From Mycoplasmatota bacterium (lineage in GTDB: Bacteria > Bacillota_I > Bacilli_A > RF39 > UBA660), in contig JALFCF010000005.1 in NCBI GenBank assembly GCA_022771205.1, forward strand, positions 1 to 64,000: a stretch of DNA of 64,000 nucleotides, given 5' to 3'. The notes under the pieces are model-generated. The model saw nothing but the letters and a program-made list of their open reading frames with translations, was not told the DNA's origin and did not search any database. Positions 33,067 through 43,335 of the stretch are shown in pieces. How positions within the stretch are numbered: the stretch's first letter is position 1; the number at the start of each line of letters is the position of its first letter. The position numbers were made by a program, and so were the translations under genes.

Positions 33067-35880
33067 TTACTTAATCACAATATTAACAATTTTACCTTTT
33101 ATAACAATTAGTTTAACAATTTCTTTACCCTCAATATGACGCTTTACATTTTCTGCATTCATTGCTTTTTCTTTAATAGTATCTTCATCTTCATCAAGCA
33201 AAATAGTAATAGTAGCACGAACCTTACCATTTACTTGTACGGCAATATCCCTTGTATCTTCTACTATTTTTGTATCATCATAAACTGGCCAAGCTTCATA
33301 AGCCATTGTATTATTATGTCCTAAAATTTCCCAAATTTCTTCAGAAATATGTGGAGCAACAGGATTTAACAATTTAATAAATCCTTCGGCATATTCTCTA
33401 GGAAAAACATCTTCCTTATAAACTGCATTAATAAAAATCATCATTTGACTAATAGCAGTATTAAAATTCAAAGTTTCAAAATCTTCAGTTATCTTTTTAA
33501 CTGTTTGATGATAAATCTTTTCTAAATTCTTATTCTCTTTATCCTGAATCTTTTCAGATGTATATAAACGATAAATTCTATCCAAGAATTTTTGTGCACC
33601 TTCAACACCTTGTTGGCTCCAAGGTTTTGAAGCTTCTAGTGGCCCCATAAACATTTCATACAAACGAAGTGTATCAGCTCCATAATCTCTAACAATATCA
33701 AGAGGGTCAATAGCAAATTCAGGATAACGTTTTCCCATCTTAATACCATTAGCACCTAAAATCATTCCTTGATGAACTAGTTTTTTAAATGGTTCTTTAA
33801 CAGGAGATAAACCTTTATCATATAAATAATGATTCCAAATTCTAGAATACATCAAGTGTCCAACTGCATGCTCAGGTCCTCCTATATACAAATCTACTGG
33901 CATCCAATGCTTTAATAATTCTTGGTTTGCAAACTCTAAATCATTATTAGGGTCAATATATCTTAAATAATACCATGATGATCCGGCAGATCCAGGCATA
34001 GTAGAAGTCTCACGAACTCCAGCAACTCCATTATGCGAATATTTTTTCCATTCAGTAGCATTTTCTAAAGGAGCCATTCCTCCATGACCTTTATAGTCTT
34101 CTAATTCTGGCAATACCAAAGGCAACTCATCATCATCAAGAACATGAATCTTACCATCTTCTAAATAAACAACAGGAACAGGTTCTCCCCAATATCTTTG
34201 ACGAGCAAAAATCCATTCACGCATACGATAATTGACTTGCTTTGATCCTACATGATTTTTTTCAAGCCAATCAATCATAGTATTAATAGCTTCTTCTTTA
34301 TTCATACCATCTAAAAATTCAGAATGAATATGAATACCATCTCCAACCATAGCACTAGGATTCATAACATATTCAAATGATTTCTTATGTAATTGATCAA
34401 TTATTTCATCTTCGATACATTCTTTAGAAACCCATTCTACTAAGAATTTTTCGTCATCATCTAACTGTTGATTTTCTCTTTTATCACTATTTAGTTCAAA
34501 TAGTAATGGTGTAGCTTCTATATTAAAATATGTATCTTTATTATAAGCATAATAATGATGATTAATTTTAAAGTCTTCACAAATAAGTTTTAAATCAACA
34601 TAACCCGTCTCTTCTTTAATTTCTCGTAAAGCACAATCAGAAGCACTTTCACCGTCATGTCTAGTACCTCCAACAAATAAACGGCCACCATTTTCTCCCC
34701 AATTGATTGTTAAATATTTATCATTTTCTCTGTCATAAACAATTGCTACAATAGAGTTTTTCTTTTTTTCATTATCATGAGGAGTACCAGTAACTTCCTC
34801 CAATACTTGAATAATTGGAATATTAAATTTTTTAGCAAACTCATAATCACGATCATCATGAGCAGGAACAGCCATAATAGCACCCGTTCCATAAGTTGCT
34901 AAAACATAATCAGAAATATAAATTGGTATTTTCTTATTATTAACAGGATTAATAGCATAAGCGCCAATAAAAACTCCTGTTTTCTCTTTATTAAGTTCTG
35001 TTCTTTCCAAATCGCTTTTAGTTGCACATTCTTTTTGATATGCTTCAACAGCCTCTTTTTGTTCAGAACTAGTAATTTCATTAACAAGCGCATGTTCTGG
35101 AGACATAACACAATAAGTAGCACCAAATAAAGTATCAGGTCTTGTAGTAAACACTGTAAATTCTTTGTCAAAACCATCAACTTTAAAAACAACATGTGCA
35201 CCAACTGACTTACCAATCCAATTACGTTGCATCTCTTTAGTAGACTCAGGCCAGTCAACTTCATCAAGGCCAGCTAATAATTGTTCTGCAAATGCAGCTT
35301 GATCGATTACCCACTGTTTCATATTACGACGAACAACAGGATAACCTCCACGTTCACTTTTACCATCAATAACTTCATCATTAGATAGAACTGTTCCCAG
35401 TTCTTCACACCAATTTACTGGCATATCTATATATTTAGCATACCCATCCAAGTACAACTGTTTAAAAATCCATTGTGTCCATTTATAAAACTTAGGATCA
35501 CTAGTTTGAAGTGTTTTAGACCAATCATAATCAAAACCTATACATTTCAATTGATTAGTAAACGTATCAATATTTTTTTGTGTAAACCCATTAGGATGAT
35601 TTCCTGTAGTAACTGCATATTGTTCTGCAGGAAGACCAAATGAATCATATCCCATAGGATGAAGCACATTATATCCTTGCATTCTCTTCATACGAGAAAC
35701 AATATCCGTAGCAGTATATCCTTCTGCATGACCAGCATGAAGACCTACACCAGATGGATATGGAAACATATCCAAAGCATAAAACTTAGGCTTACTAAAA
35801 TCCCAAACATCAGTTTTAAAAGTATCATTTTCTTCCCAATATTTTCTCCACTTTTTTTCTATCTTACTAAAATCATACAT
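33067..35880 (-). CDS. leuS: Leucyl-tRNA synthetase with an inserted Nudix domain
   Basis: A 937-residue class I synthetase, ~130 longer than usual LeuRS. Normal parts: [21 protein letters not shown] (HIGH motif, ~residues 39-60), [16 protein letters not shown], the editing domain with [13 protein letters not shown] and [35 protein letters not shown], and a KMSKS site read here as [13 protein letters not shown]. Between [12 protein letters not shown] and [13 protein letters not shown], where other LeuRS have about ten residues, lies ~140 residues (about 367-505; 34366-34782) with an intact Nudix box: [24 protein letters not shown] (G-x5-E-x7-REUxEExGU). The reading frame is unbroken, so this is a real fusion. 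It is controlled by a T-box(Leu) and overlaps a small membrane protein gene. Confidence 0.97.
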   Translation of the reverse strand: MYDFSKIEKKWRKYWEENDTFKTDVWDFSKPKFYALDMFPYPSGVGLHAGHAEGYTATDIVSRMKRMQGYNVLHPMGYDSFGLPAEQYAVTTGNHPNGFTQKNIDTFTNQLKCIGFDYDWSKTLQTSDPKFYKWTQWIFKQLYLDGYAKYIDMPVNWCEELGTVLSNDEVIDGKSERGGYPVVRRNMKQWVIDQAAFAEQLLAGLDEVDWPESTKEMQRNWIGKSVGAHVVFKVDGFDKEFTVFTTRPDTLFGATYCVMSPEHALVNEITSSEQKEAVEAYQKECATKSDLERTELNKEKTGVFIGAYAINPVNNKKIPIYISDYVLATYGTGAIMAVPAHDDRDYEFAKKFNIPIIQVLEEVTGTPHDNEKKKNSIVAIVYDRENDKYLTINWGENGGRLFVGGTRHDGESASDCALREIKEETGYVDLKLICEDFKINHHYYAYNKDTYFNIEATPLLFELNSDKRENQQLDDDEKFLVEWVSKECIEDEIIDQLHKKSFEYVMNPSAMVGDGIHIHSEFLDGMNKEEAINTMIDWLEKNHVGSKQVNYRMREWIFARQRYWGEPVPVVYLEDGKIHVLDDDELPLVLPELEDYKGHGGMAPLENATEWKKYSHNGVAGVRETSTMPGSAGSSWYYLRYIDPNNDLEFANQELLKHWMPVDLYIGGPEHAVGHLMYSRIWNHYLYDKGLSPVKEPFKKLVHQGMILGANGIKMGKRYPEFAIDPLDIVRDYGADTLRLYEMFMGPLEASKPWSQQGVEGAQKFLDRIYRLYTSEKIQDKENKNLEKIYHQTVKKITEDFETLNFNTAISQMMIFINAVYKEDVFPREYAEGFIKLLNPVAPHISEEIWEILGHNNTMAYEAWPVYDDTKIVEDTRDIAVQVNGKVRATITILLDEDEDTIKEKAMNAENVKRHIEGKEIVKLIVIKGKIVNIVIK

Positions 35881-36226
35881 CTTTCGTCATTCCTTTCTTT
35901 CTATAACCTATGCCAACAAAATGATAGCTAACTAATATAACAGGTGAAACCAAAATTAAGACTGCTAGTATTTGCCATAAATAAGAATCTAAAATAAGTA
36001 CCACTGAAACAATAAATGAAATATCAAATGATGAAACTAAAGCAACAATTTGTAACAACTGTACATAATCTACTTTTTTCATATTCAAATGATACCTAGT
36101 TATCAAATATTTTACTTCTATAGGACGTTTTTCCTTATTTTTTTTAGCTTTACGAACAATAAAAATTTCATAAACTAATAGAACTGAGAAAAAACATAAT
36201 AAAAATAAAACAAACTCTTCCAGCAT
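35873..36226 (-). CDS. Small membrane protein cotranscribed with leuS
   Basis: A 117-residue protein with three membrane helices (residues ~3-22, 60-80, 85-105) and a basic cytoplasmic loop ([35 protein letters not shown]) between helices 1 and 2. No family name is recognised. It is the first gene after the T-box(Leu) and overlaps the leuS start by eight bases, so it is made when leucine-charged tRNA falls. That regulation suggests a link with amino acid supply or translation, but the sequence gives no mechanism. Confidence 0.75.
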   Translation of the reverse strand: MLEEFVLFLLCFFSVLLVYEIFIVRKAKKNKEKRPIEVKYLITRYHLNMKKVDYVQLLQIVALVSSFDISFIVSVVLILDSYLWQILAVLILVSPVILVSYHFVGIGYRKKGMTKDV

Positions 36227-36240
36227 ACAATTCCCTCCTA

Positions 36241-36482
36241 AAAAAAAACATCCTTATCAACATAAGGACGAAATTTCGCGGTACCACCTTACTTCATAGC
36301 AAAAAACTATGCAGCTTTAAAGAGATAACGGTCTAACCCTACATACTTCAAACTAGTCAAGTTCATATATTACTTATATTTACTCTCACCATCCGTAAAC
36401 TCTCTAAAATAAGTAAATATATTACTACTACTAGTAATATGCCAACTGCTATTAGTATAGTAAAAAAAACTTGTTTTGACAA
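36241..36482 (-). promoter_or_regulatory. Promoter and T-box leader, specifier UUG (Leu)
   Basis: Minus-strand promoter TTGTCA (36482-36477), 17-base spacer, TATACT (36459-36454). The leader has AGAGAGTTTACGGATGGTGAGAG (stem I), the specifier segment GAAC-TTG-AC with TTG at 36360-36358, the core AGGTGGTACCGCG (complement of 36277-36289) and a terminator TCCTTAT/ATAAGGA (within 36241-36268) followed by a T run. It governs the 117-residue membrane protein and leuS. Confidence 0.93.
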
Positions 36483-36511
36483 GTCTTTTTTTATGTTTAT
36501 ATTTTTATGTA

Positions 36512-38932
36512 TTAAAACTCACTAATATATTCAAGCAACCTCAAGAATAATTGAATATACTCTTTAGAAAGACCTTTCTTCTTCAATTTACGAATAGCAA
36601 TACGCTTATGACTAATTGTATCTTTGCCAAACATAATTTTAGCTATATCTTCTTTTAAATAAGTATTAATTTGCAAATCCACCAAAATACTATCAATATC
36701 ATCATTAATTAAACGAACAGCATCAATTTCAATGTCACGTCCCTTACAATTAACAGTAAGTTGGCCGACAGTAGGACATCCATGAATTTCAACAACAAAA
36801 TCATTTCCATCAACAGAAGAAGTAACAGATAGTTTTTGAGAATTAAAATAAGCCGTAACATCTTCTGCTTGCTTAGTATTTCTAAAAACTAATTTATAAT
36901 TTCTCTTTTCCGGAACAATTCCACTTTTTCCATCAATAGAACGAATAATAACAGTATAGTTATTACGCAAATAATTATAATCTATAGAAGTTTTTAAATA
37001 ATATCCATCTTTATATAAAGATGTAATTCCATCATCTTCATATAGTGTATAAGTATTAGACACCCCAGGAAAAATTTGAATTTCCATATCGGTAGGAAGA
37101 CCAACATTATTATAATCACTTCGATTAGAAAGCGGAATAATACTACCAGCATGAGCAAAAACAGGATAATCTTCTTCTTTAAAGAAAGAAACATATTTCT
37201 TATTACCAGGAAATTTTTTACCAGTACGAAAATCATACCAAATTCCATCTGGAATAAAGAAACGATGAACAGTACGGTTCATAGTAGAATCTTTCTTATC
37301 AAGAATTGGACAAACAAGTAATTGAGAACCGAAATAATATTGATTTTTATAATGCTCATCATCATAAACCCACAAATAATTATAATAGAAAGGTTGGATA
37401 AGAGGTATTCCAGACTTTGTATAATTATAAGCTTCTGTGTATAAATATGGTATTAAACGATGTCTAAGTCTCAAATAATCAGCTGCAATACTCTCTGTCT
37501 TTACATCCCACAACCAAGGTTCACGCTTATAATAAGGTCCTCGTGCACCATGAAATCTCAACATAGGAGAATAAACGCTAAGTTCTAAATAACGAATATA
37601 AAGTTCACTTTCTTCAATACCACCATGATTACCACCAACATCATGGCTCCACCAACTAACACCAATATTAGCAGCATTTAAATATTGAAATGGTAAATTT
37701 TTCAAAGCATCCCAACTGACTTCACTACTACCACCATATAATATTGGATAAAGATGTGGAGCATATATTCCGTTTCTTGCTAAAATCATGCTTCTTTTAG
37801 CTGAATTTCTACCAGAATCTAAATATAAATAATGGTTAGTAATCCATAAATTAGTAGGGTCACTACTTCCTCTATAATCATTCCAAAAAAAGTCAATACC
37901 ATAATTTTCTAATGGGTGTAAAAAAGCTTTAAACCATACATCTAATATTTTAGGATTTAAAGGATCAAATAAAATAATTTTATTATTAGTAACACCTAAA
38001 AATTCACTAGCCTGTTTATAATATTGTTCATGAGGATAGAATCCTTCAGTAGGATCAATACAAAGGCCAACATGAATACCACGCTGATGAAATTTATCAA
38101 TCATAATCTTTGGATCACGGAAAAGGTTAAAATTAAAAGTATAACCAGTTTTCAATCCAAGATAATCTCCAACATTCCTATAATGCCAATCATGATCAAA
38201 TAACATAACAGCAAACGGAATTTTTTTCTTTTCAAATTTTTTTAGTAACTCCGTAGTAGAATTGTCATCATAAGTAATATTACGACACCACCAATTTCCA
38301 AGCGCATATCTAGGTATCATAGCAGGTGAGCCCGTCATTTTAAAATAATCAAATAAAGCTTGTTTAAAATCTCTATCATACATAAAAACATAAACATCTA
38401 TATGATCAACGGGAGGATCAGCTAAAGTACCATCCTCCATAATAACTTTACTATGACTATCATCTAAGGAAACAAAGCCGTCCAAAGAATAAAGACCTTT
38501 TTGTAATACTTTAGGAGTATCAACATCGACACTAATAAGATTCCCATTCATATTTTTAGCTTCAGCATGACCATAATACCAATCTTTATTACGATCTCTC
38601 TCTCGACTTAAAAGTGTAATTTTTAAATTCTTCATAGGATCAACTTTAGACCCAGTAAACGGTTGCCTTTTAACATAAGTTAAATGAAAATATTTCGTCA
38701 TAATCTCAACAAATTGAGTATCCTGTTTTACTTGATATTCAGGATAACCTAAGTTTCTGCGCATAATGAGCTGTGTAGGACGATCAACAAAATTTCCGCT
38801 AGGGGAATATTCCAAGCGAACAACTCTTTCAGTAATTACAGTAATACGAAAGTTACTACCTTTAACAAAAGTCTTATCATCACTTTTTGCCCGTGTATAA
38901 TCTACTTCAAATTGTCTTCCTAGTGGATACAT
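36512..38932 (-). CDS. Glycoside hydrolase family 31 alpha-glucosidase
   Basis: An 806-residue GH31 enzyme hydrolysing alpha-glucosidic or alpha-xylosidic bonds. The N-terminal domain is followed by a (beta/alpha)8 barrel with IPFAVMLFDHDWHY, GIHVGLCIDPTEGFYP, the nucleophile region IDFFWNDYRG (Asp in WND) and the acid/base region GVSWWSHDVGGNHGG (Asp in HDVGG). FHGARGPYYKREPW and RLRHRLIPYLYTEAY follow. There is no signal peptide, so it should act in the cytoplasm. ATG 38932 is six bases after AAGGTG; the GTG three codons upstream overlaps that site. The C-terminal ~90 residues carry a Lys-rich helical extension. No sugar transporter gene adjoins. Confidence 0.94.
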   Translation of the reverse strand: MYPLGRQFEVDYTRAKSDDKTFVKGSNFRITVITERVVRLEYSPSGNFVDRPTQLIMRRNLGYPEYQVKQDTQFVEIMTKYFHLTYVKRQPFTGSKVDPMKNLKITLLSRERDRNKDWYYGHAEAKNMNGNLISVDVDTPKVLQKGLYSLDGFVSLDDSHSKVIMEDGTLADPPVDHIDVYVFMYDRDFKQALFDYFKMTGSPAMIPRYALGNWWCRNITYDDNSTTELLKKFEKKKIPFAVMLFDHDWHYRNVGDYLGLKTGYTFNFNLFRDPKIMIDKFHQRGIHVGLCIDPTEGFYPHEQYYKQASEFLGVTNNKIILFDPLNPKILDVWFKAFLHPLENYGIDFFWNDYRGSSDPTNLWITNHYLYLDSGRNSAKRSMILARNGIYAPHLYPILYGGSSEVSWDALKNLPFQYLNAANIGVSWWSHDVGGNHGGIEESELYIRYLELSVYSPMLRFHGARGPYYKREPWLWDVKTESIAADYLRLRHRLIPYLYTEAYNYTKSGIPLIQPFYYNYLWVYDDEHYKNQYYFGSQLLVCPILDKKDSTMNRTVHRFFIPDGIWYDFRTGKKFPGNKKYVSFFKEEDYPVFAHAGSIIPLSNRSDYNNVGLPTDMEIQIFPGVSNTYTLYEDDGITSLYKDGYYLKTSIDYNYLRNNYTVIIRSIDGKSGIVPEKRNYKLVFRNTKQAEDVTAYFNSQKLSVTSSVDGNDFVVEIHGCPTVGQLTVNCKGRDIEIDAVRLINDDIDSILVDLQINTYLKEDIAKIMFGKDTISHKRIAIRKLKKKGLSKEYIQLFLRLLEYISEF

Positions 38933-39018
38933 ACCCAACACCTTCTTATTATTCTAGTAACATAATATCATAAAAAGAAAAATATTCCAAGAAAAAAAGT
39001 AGTAAATCACTACTCTTA

Positions 39019-40137
39019 TCAATCTAGAAACAACACATAATATTCTTCAAAAGAAATATCATGCTCATAAATATAAGTAGCTATTTTTTTACCTACATAA
39101 CGATAATGCCAAGGTTCAGCACGGAAACCAGTAATCGCTTGATATTTAGATGGAAATCGTTGAATAAAACCATATTTATGAGCATTTTCTTGAATCCATT
39201 CATATTCTTCTGATTCAGCAAAAACATTAGAGTCTTTACTTCCTACATCAAAAGATAATCCTGTCTGGTGTTCTGAAAAACCAGGCATCGCAACATAATT
39301 TAACACATAATTTTCTCCATACAATTCACGGTAGGTATCACAAATTTCTTCCTGTTCTTCATAACTGCGATAACTTGAATTAATAACTAAATCATATCCT
39401 TCTTTTTTTGCTGCCTTATACATTTTAATGAAGGCATTAACAGCAATTCTACTCCCAAGTTGTGTATCATCAACAGCATATTCACTATCAATAGAAACTA
39501 AGTCATCTGGCTCAAAATTCTTTTGTAATGACCTATGTTTATTAACCAACATATCTGTACTAAATTTTTTCACTATGGTTGGATTTTCATAATTTTCTTT
39601 ATCCATATCAAGATTAACGGCCAAAACTGTAGTTTCATCATTTTCACCAGTCTCATTAGAATAATCAACATAACGATCATAATTACTCAATTTAGCATAA
39701 GGAAGACTGAAAAACTCCTCTAAATAATTAATCTTATCCCTTTTAGCAAATTCTGTAACATCTTTATCACTACCGTGTGCTAAAATCATAGAAATATTAT
39801 CATTACTATATCCTTTTTTTATCAATGTATTAATATTTTTAATTAAATTATCATGATTTTGATAATCTATTTTAGAATATTGATCTAAATACTTCTCCTC
39901 ATAATCTTTACTTTCAAAGGCAGCATTTAAAGTCTTGTTTTCTCCAATAGATAAAATATATTTCTTCTTAAATTGAAATAAAATATTCCTACTAGCAGTT
40001 TCACTATATCCTAATTTTTTCAAAGAATTAATTTGTGAGCGATAAAAAAGAAAAATAGCCAATAAAATTGCACAAAAAATTCCTAAAACTTTTATTTTTT
40101 TTATAACTGTCTTTTTTAATTTAATCTTTCTCTTCAT
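39019..40137 (-). CDS. VanY-type D,D-carboxypeptidase, membrane anchored
   Basis: A 372-residue peptidase M15B enzyme that removes terminal D-Ala from cell-wall peptides. An N-terminal anchor (VLGIFCAILLAIFLFY) is followed by a ~170-residue extracellular linker with helix-turn units (SNDNISMILAHGSDKDVTEF) and the catalytic domain: INSSYRSYEEQEEICD, MPGFSEHQTGLSFDVGSKD (zinc His and Asp) and FRAEPWHYRYVG (second His). The start at 40137 follows AGGTG by six bases. It is alone, divergent from the patatin gene. Confidence 0.94.
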   Translation of the reverse strand: MKRKIKLKKTVIKKIKVLGIFCAILLAIFLFYRSQINSLKKLGYSETASRNILFQFKKKYILSIGENKTLNAAFESKDYEEKYLDQYSKIDYQNHDNLIKNINTLIKKGYSNDNISMILAHGSDKDVTEFAKRDKINYLEEFFSLPYAKLSNYDRYVDYSNETGENDETTVLAVNLDMDKENYENPTIVKKFSTDMLVNKHRSLQKNFEPDDLVSIDSEYAVDDTQLGSRIAVNAFIKMYKAAKKEGYDLVINSSYRSYEEQEEICDTYRELYGENYVLNYVAMPGFSEHQTGLSFDVGSKDSNVFAESEEYEWIQENAHKYGFIQRFPSKYQAITGFRAEPWHYRYVGKKIATYIYEHDISFEEYYVLFLD

Positions 40138-40226
40138 AGACATCACCTACTATATCTCAAGTATATCATAGAAATTGTATTTTCAAGTATTTTATGCTAC
40201 AATATATCACGAAAAAGGTGAAGTTT

Positions 40227-41390
40227 ATGAAAGCATTAGTTTTATCCGGCGGCGGTTCTAAAGGTTCATATCAAATCGGCGTATGGAAAGCATTAAAAAA
40301 ACTACATATAAAATTTGACATCGTAACTGGTACATCTGTTGGAGCCTTAAATGGTGCTTTAATTACCCAAAAAAGTTACTTCCGTGCTATAAAACTTTGG
40401 AAAAAGATAAATTTAAAATTACTTTTTGGAGAAAATGCAATTGATAGTACAAATGACCTTAAAGTAATGACAATGTATGGAAAAGAATTTTTAAAAAACG
40501 GTGGAATGGAAGTAAAAAAATTAGAAAATTTAATAGAAAAAGAAATTAGATATAAAAAATTAATGAAATCAAAAATTAATTATGGATTAGTAACATTCAA
40601 TTTGACTACAAAAAAGCCTGTACAAATCACAAAAAAAGAAATTCCAAAACATTTAATTGGAGATTATCTAATGGCTTCTGCGTCTTGCTACCCAGCATTT
40701 AAACAAAAAAATATTGACGGAGAAAGATATATTGATGGTGGCTTTTTTGATAATTTGCCTATAAATCTAGCAATAGAAATGGGAGCAGATGAAATTGTCG
40801 CAGTAGACTTATCTGCTCCTGGATTTAACAAAACTCCAAGAAAAAAAGTACCAACTATCAAAATCAAACCAAACAACAAACTAACTAATTTTTTAAACTT
40901 CTATGAAGAAGGAGCCAAAAGAAATATAAGACTAGGCTACAATGACACTCTAAAAAAATTCGGAAAACTAGAAGGAAAAAAATACACTTTCAAAAAAAGA
41001 ACAATAGAAAAAAACAATAAAAAGCATTTCGAAACTTTTATTTATTTACTAGAAAACATTTTAGATAATGAAAACACTTTAGAAAAATTCAAAAAACTAA
41101 TAAATTTATCTGGAGTACCATCAAAAAAAATAATAGATAAAATAGGTTTAAAAATTATGGAAGAATTAGCAAAAGATTTTCATTTGGATGAAACTAAAAT
41201 ATATTCAGAAAAATCTTTTAATAAAGAATTAAAAAAGAAATTAAATAAAGAACAATCTAAAGAAACAGAACAATTCAAAAAGTTAATTATAGAAATTAAA
41301 GAAAATAAAAAAAGCCTAAAAAAGAAAATTTTATTAAACCCATGGAATTTTCTTAAAGCTTTATATTTGTATACAATAAGTGAGGTATAA
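40227..41390 (+). CDS. Patatin-like phospholipase family protein
   Basis: A 387-residue predicted lipid acyl hydrolase. The oxyanion-hole motif LSGGGSKGSYQIGVWKAL opens the chain, the nucleophile elbow is GTSVGALNG (Ser in GTSVG), and the catalytic Asp is in YIDGGFFDNLPINLA (DGG). The C-terminal ~200 residues are Lys-rich and helical and of unknown function. ATG 40227 (MKALVLSGG) follows AAAAAGGTG; the longer frame adds 11 unsupported residues. It runs into the radical SAM gene. Confidence 0.92.
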   Translation: MKALVLSGGGSKGSYQIGVWKALKKLHIKFDIVTGTSVGALNGALITQKSYFRAIKLWKKINLKLLFGENAIDSTNDLKVMTMYGKEFLKNGGMEVKKLENLIEKEIRYKKLMKSKINYGLVTFNLTTKKPVQITKKEIPKHLIGDYLMASASCYPAFKQKNIDGERYIDGGFFDNLPINLAIEMGADEIVAVDLSAPGFNKTPRKKVPTIKIKPNNKLTNFLNFYEEGAKRNIRLGYNDTLKKFGKLEGKKYTFKKRTIEKNNKKHFETFIYLLENILDNENTLEKFKKLINLSGVPSKKIIDKIGLKIMEELAKDFHLDETKIYSEKSFNKELKKKLNKEQSKETEQFKKLIIEIKENKKSLKKKILLNPWNFLKALYLYTISEV

Positions 41391-41391
41391 C

Positions 41392-42336
41392 ATGAAAGAT
41401 TTCGTATTTTCTAATACTAACAAAAGATATCATACCTTAGATTACTATTATAAAGAAAAATTTCATTCTAAAGTATTCAAAATAAGTCTAAATGCAGGTT
41501 TTAGCTGCCCAAATCTAGATGGAACTGTCGGCTTTGGTGGTTGCATTTATTGCTCAAAAACAGGAAGTGGAGAATTTGCTGGATGTAAAGAAGATTCTTT
41601 AAAACAACAATTTGATAATATAAAAAAAATAATGTTAAAGAAATGGCCATCAGGAAAATTTATAGGGTATTTCCAAGCAAGAACAAACACTTATGCTGAC
41701 GTCAATATACTAAAAAAATTATATGAAACAGTACTTTCATTCGATAATGTAATCGGATTAAACATAGCTACTAGACCTGATTCTATCTCAGAAGAATGTT
41801 TAGACTATCTAACAGAATTAAACAAAAAAACATACTTAACTATTGAACTTGGATTACAAACAACTAACGAAAAGACAGCTAAATTAATCAATAGATGTCA
41901 TACTTTAGAATGTTTTGAAAGTATGGTGAAAAAACTAAGAGAAAGAAATATTGATGTAGTTGTACACATAATCAATGGACTACCATATGAGACCAAAGAA
42001 GATATGTTAAACACTGTAAAATATCTAAACACTTTAGACATCCAAGGTATAAAAATTCACATGCTAAGTATCTTAAAAGACACACCATTAGAAAAACTAT
42101 ATCAACAAAAAAAGTTTAAAGTTTTAAACAAAGAAGAATATATAGATATTGTAATAGAACAACTAGAATTATTAAGACCAGAAATTGTAATTCACAGAAT
42201 AACAGGAGACCCCAAAGTCGAAGACCTAATAGAACCAAATTGGCTAATAAAAAAATTCTGTGTATTAAATGATATCGATAAAGAAATGGTAAGAAGACAA
42301 AGTTATCAAGGTAAAAAAGCAAATAAAAAGGATTAA
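41392..42336 (+). CDS. Radical SAM protein, TIGR01212/YhcC type
   Basis: A 314-residue radical SAM enzyme. KRYHTLDYYYKEKFHSKVFKISLNAGFSCPN and DGTVGFGGCIYCSK carry the cluster cysteines in the CX(n)CX2C spacing of this family (C in FSCPN, then GGCIYC). FIGYFQARTNTYA, ATRPDSI, IELGLQTTNEKTAKLINR and HIINGLPYET are conserved blocks. The substrate is not known; tRNA modification is often suggested. ATG 41392 overlaps the end of the patatin gene region by a base or two, with GTGAGG as ribosome site. Confidence 0.92.
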   Translation: MKDFVFSNTNKRYHTLDYYYKEKFHSKVFKISLNAGFSCPNLDGTVGFGGCIYCSKTGSGEFAGCKEDSLKQQFDNIKKIMLKKWPSGKFIGYFQARTNTYADVNILKKLYETVLSFDNVIGLNIATRPDSISEECLDYLTELNKKTYLTIELGLQTTNEKTAKLINRCHTLECFESMVKKLRERNIDVVVHIINGLPYETKEDMLNTVKYLNTLDIQGIKIHMLSILKDTPLEKLYQQKKFKVLNKEEYIDIVIEQLELLRPEIVIHRITGDPKVEDLIEPNWLIKKFCVLNDIDKEMVRRQSYQGKKANKKD

Positions 42337-42351
42337 TATTAATCCTTTTTA
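42324..42351. terminator. Bidirectional terminator
   Basis: AAAAAGGATTAAT pairs with ATTAATCCTTTTT around 42326-42351, a nearly perfect palindrome, at the ends of two convergent genes. Confidence 0.85.
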
Positions 42352-43335
42352 TATTTTTTCTGTAGTATCATCTAACTTAGAGTTAATATCTGAAATATTT
42401 GACATTGGCTTTGGTATTGGCTTTGGTCTAGGTTTAGGTGGAACTGGTTTATCAACCATTTCATGAAGAGTAGTGCCTAATGTAGCCAAATTTTGAAGTT
42501 CACTTGGAACAATAATTTTAGTAGCCTGACCATTAGCAACATCAACCATTGCTTCGTAACTTTTAAGTTTTAAAACAGCCTCATCCATTCCTACTTCTTT
42601 AATCAAACGTAATCCTTCAGCAGTAGCTTCTTGAATTTTAATAATAGATTGTGCCTCACCTTCGGCTTCTTTTATTTTAGCTTCTTTTGCTGCTTCAGCA
42701 CGCAAAACTGTACTTTCTTTTTCTCCTTCAGCTATTAATATTTGACTTTTCTTTTCTCCTTCAGCTCTAAGAATTGCTTCACGTCTTTCACGTTCAGCCC
42801 TCATTTGTTTTTCCATAGCTTCTTGAATATCTCTTGGAGGTAAAATATTTTTAACTTCCACACGATGTACTTTAATTCCCCAAGCATCAGTTGCTTCATC
42901 TAAAATACTACGCATTTTAGTATTAATAACATCACGACTAGTTAAAGTTTCGTCAAGCTCTAAATCTCCAATAATATTACGAAGTGTAGTTGCTGTTAAA
43001 TTCTCAATGGCACTAATTGGATTTTCAACTCCATAGGTATATAACTTAGGATCAGTAATCTGATAATAAACAACAGTGTCAATTTGCATTGTAACATTAT
43101 CCTTTGTAATAACTGGTTGTGGAGCAAAGTCTTTAACCATCTCCTTTAAACTAACAACACATGCAACTCTATCAAGTATTGGAACTACATAATGCAACCC
43201 AGTTTGCATAGTTCTGTGATATGCTCCAAGTCTTTCAACAACATATGCCTTTGATTGAGAAACAATCTTAACTCCAGCAACAACTACCAAAATAATAATA
43301 ATAAAAACAATTAGTAATAAAACTCCAAACTCCAT
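42349..43335 (-). CDS. SPFH/band-7 membrane protein (QmcA/stomatin type)
   Basis: A 328-residue protein with an N-terminal membrane hairpin or helix (LLLIVFIIIILVVVAGVKIV), the SPFH domain (SQSKAYVVERLGAYHRTMQTGLHYVVPILDRVA) and a long Ala/Glu coiled coil (RAERERREAILRAEGEKKSQILIAEGEKES) that mediates oligomerisation, then a Pro-rich tail (KPVPPKPRPKPIPKP). Such proteins form large membrane cages and organise membrane domains or proteases. It begins at the last base of the NfeD gene, the classical SPFH-NfeD operon. Confidence 0.95.
   Translation of the reverse strand: MEFGVLLLIVFIIIILVVVAGVKIVSQSKAYVVERLGAYHRTMQTGLHYVVPILDRVACVVSLKEMVKDFAPQPVITKDNVTMQIDTVVYYQITDPKLYTYGVENPISAIENLTATTLRNIIGDLELDETLTSRDVINTKMRSILDEATDAWGIKVHRVEVKNILPPRDIQEAMEKQMRAERERREAILRAEGEKKSQILIAEGEKESTVLRAEAAKEAKIKEAEGEAQSIIKIQEATAEGLRLIKEVGMDEAVLKLKSYEAMVDVANGQATKIIVPSELQNLATLGTTLHEMVDKPVPPKPRPKPIPKPMSNISDINSKLDDTTEKI

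Noticed and set aside
33136..35931. Several ORFs opposite or out of frame within leuS
   Set aside because: Shadows of leuS; no ribosome sites and no recognisable protein.
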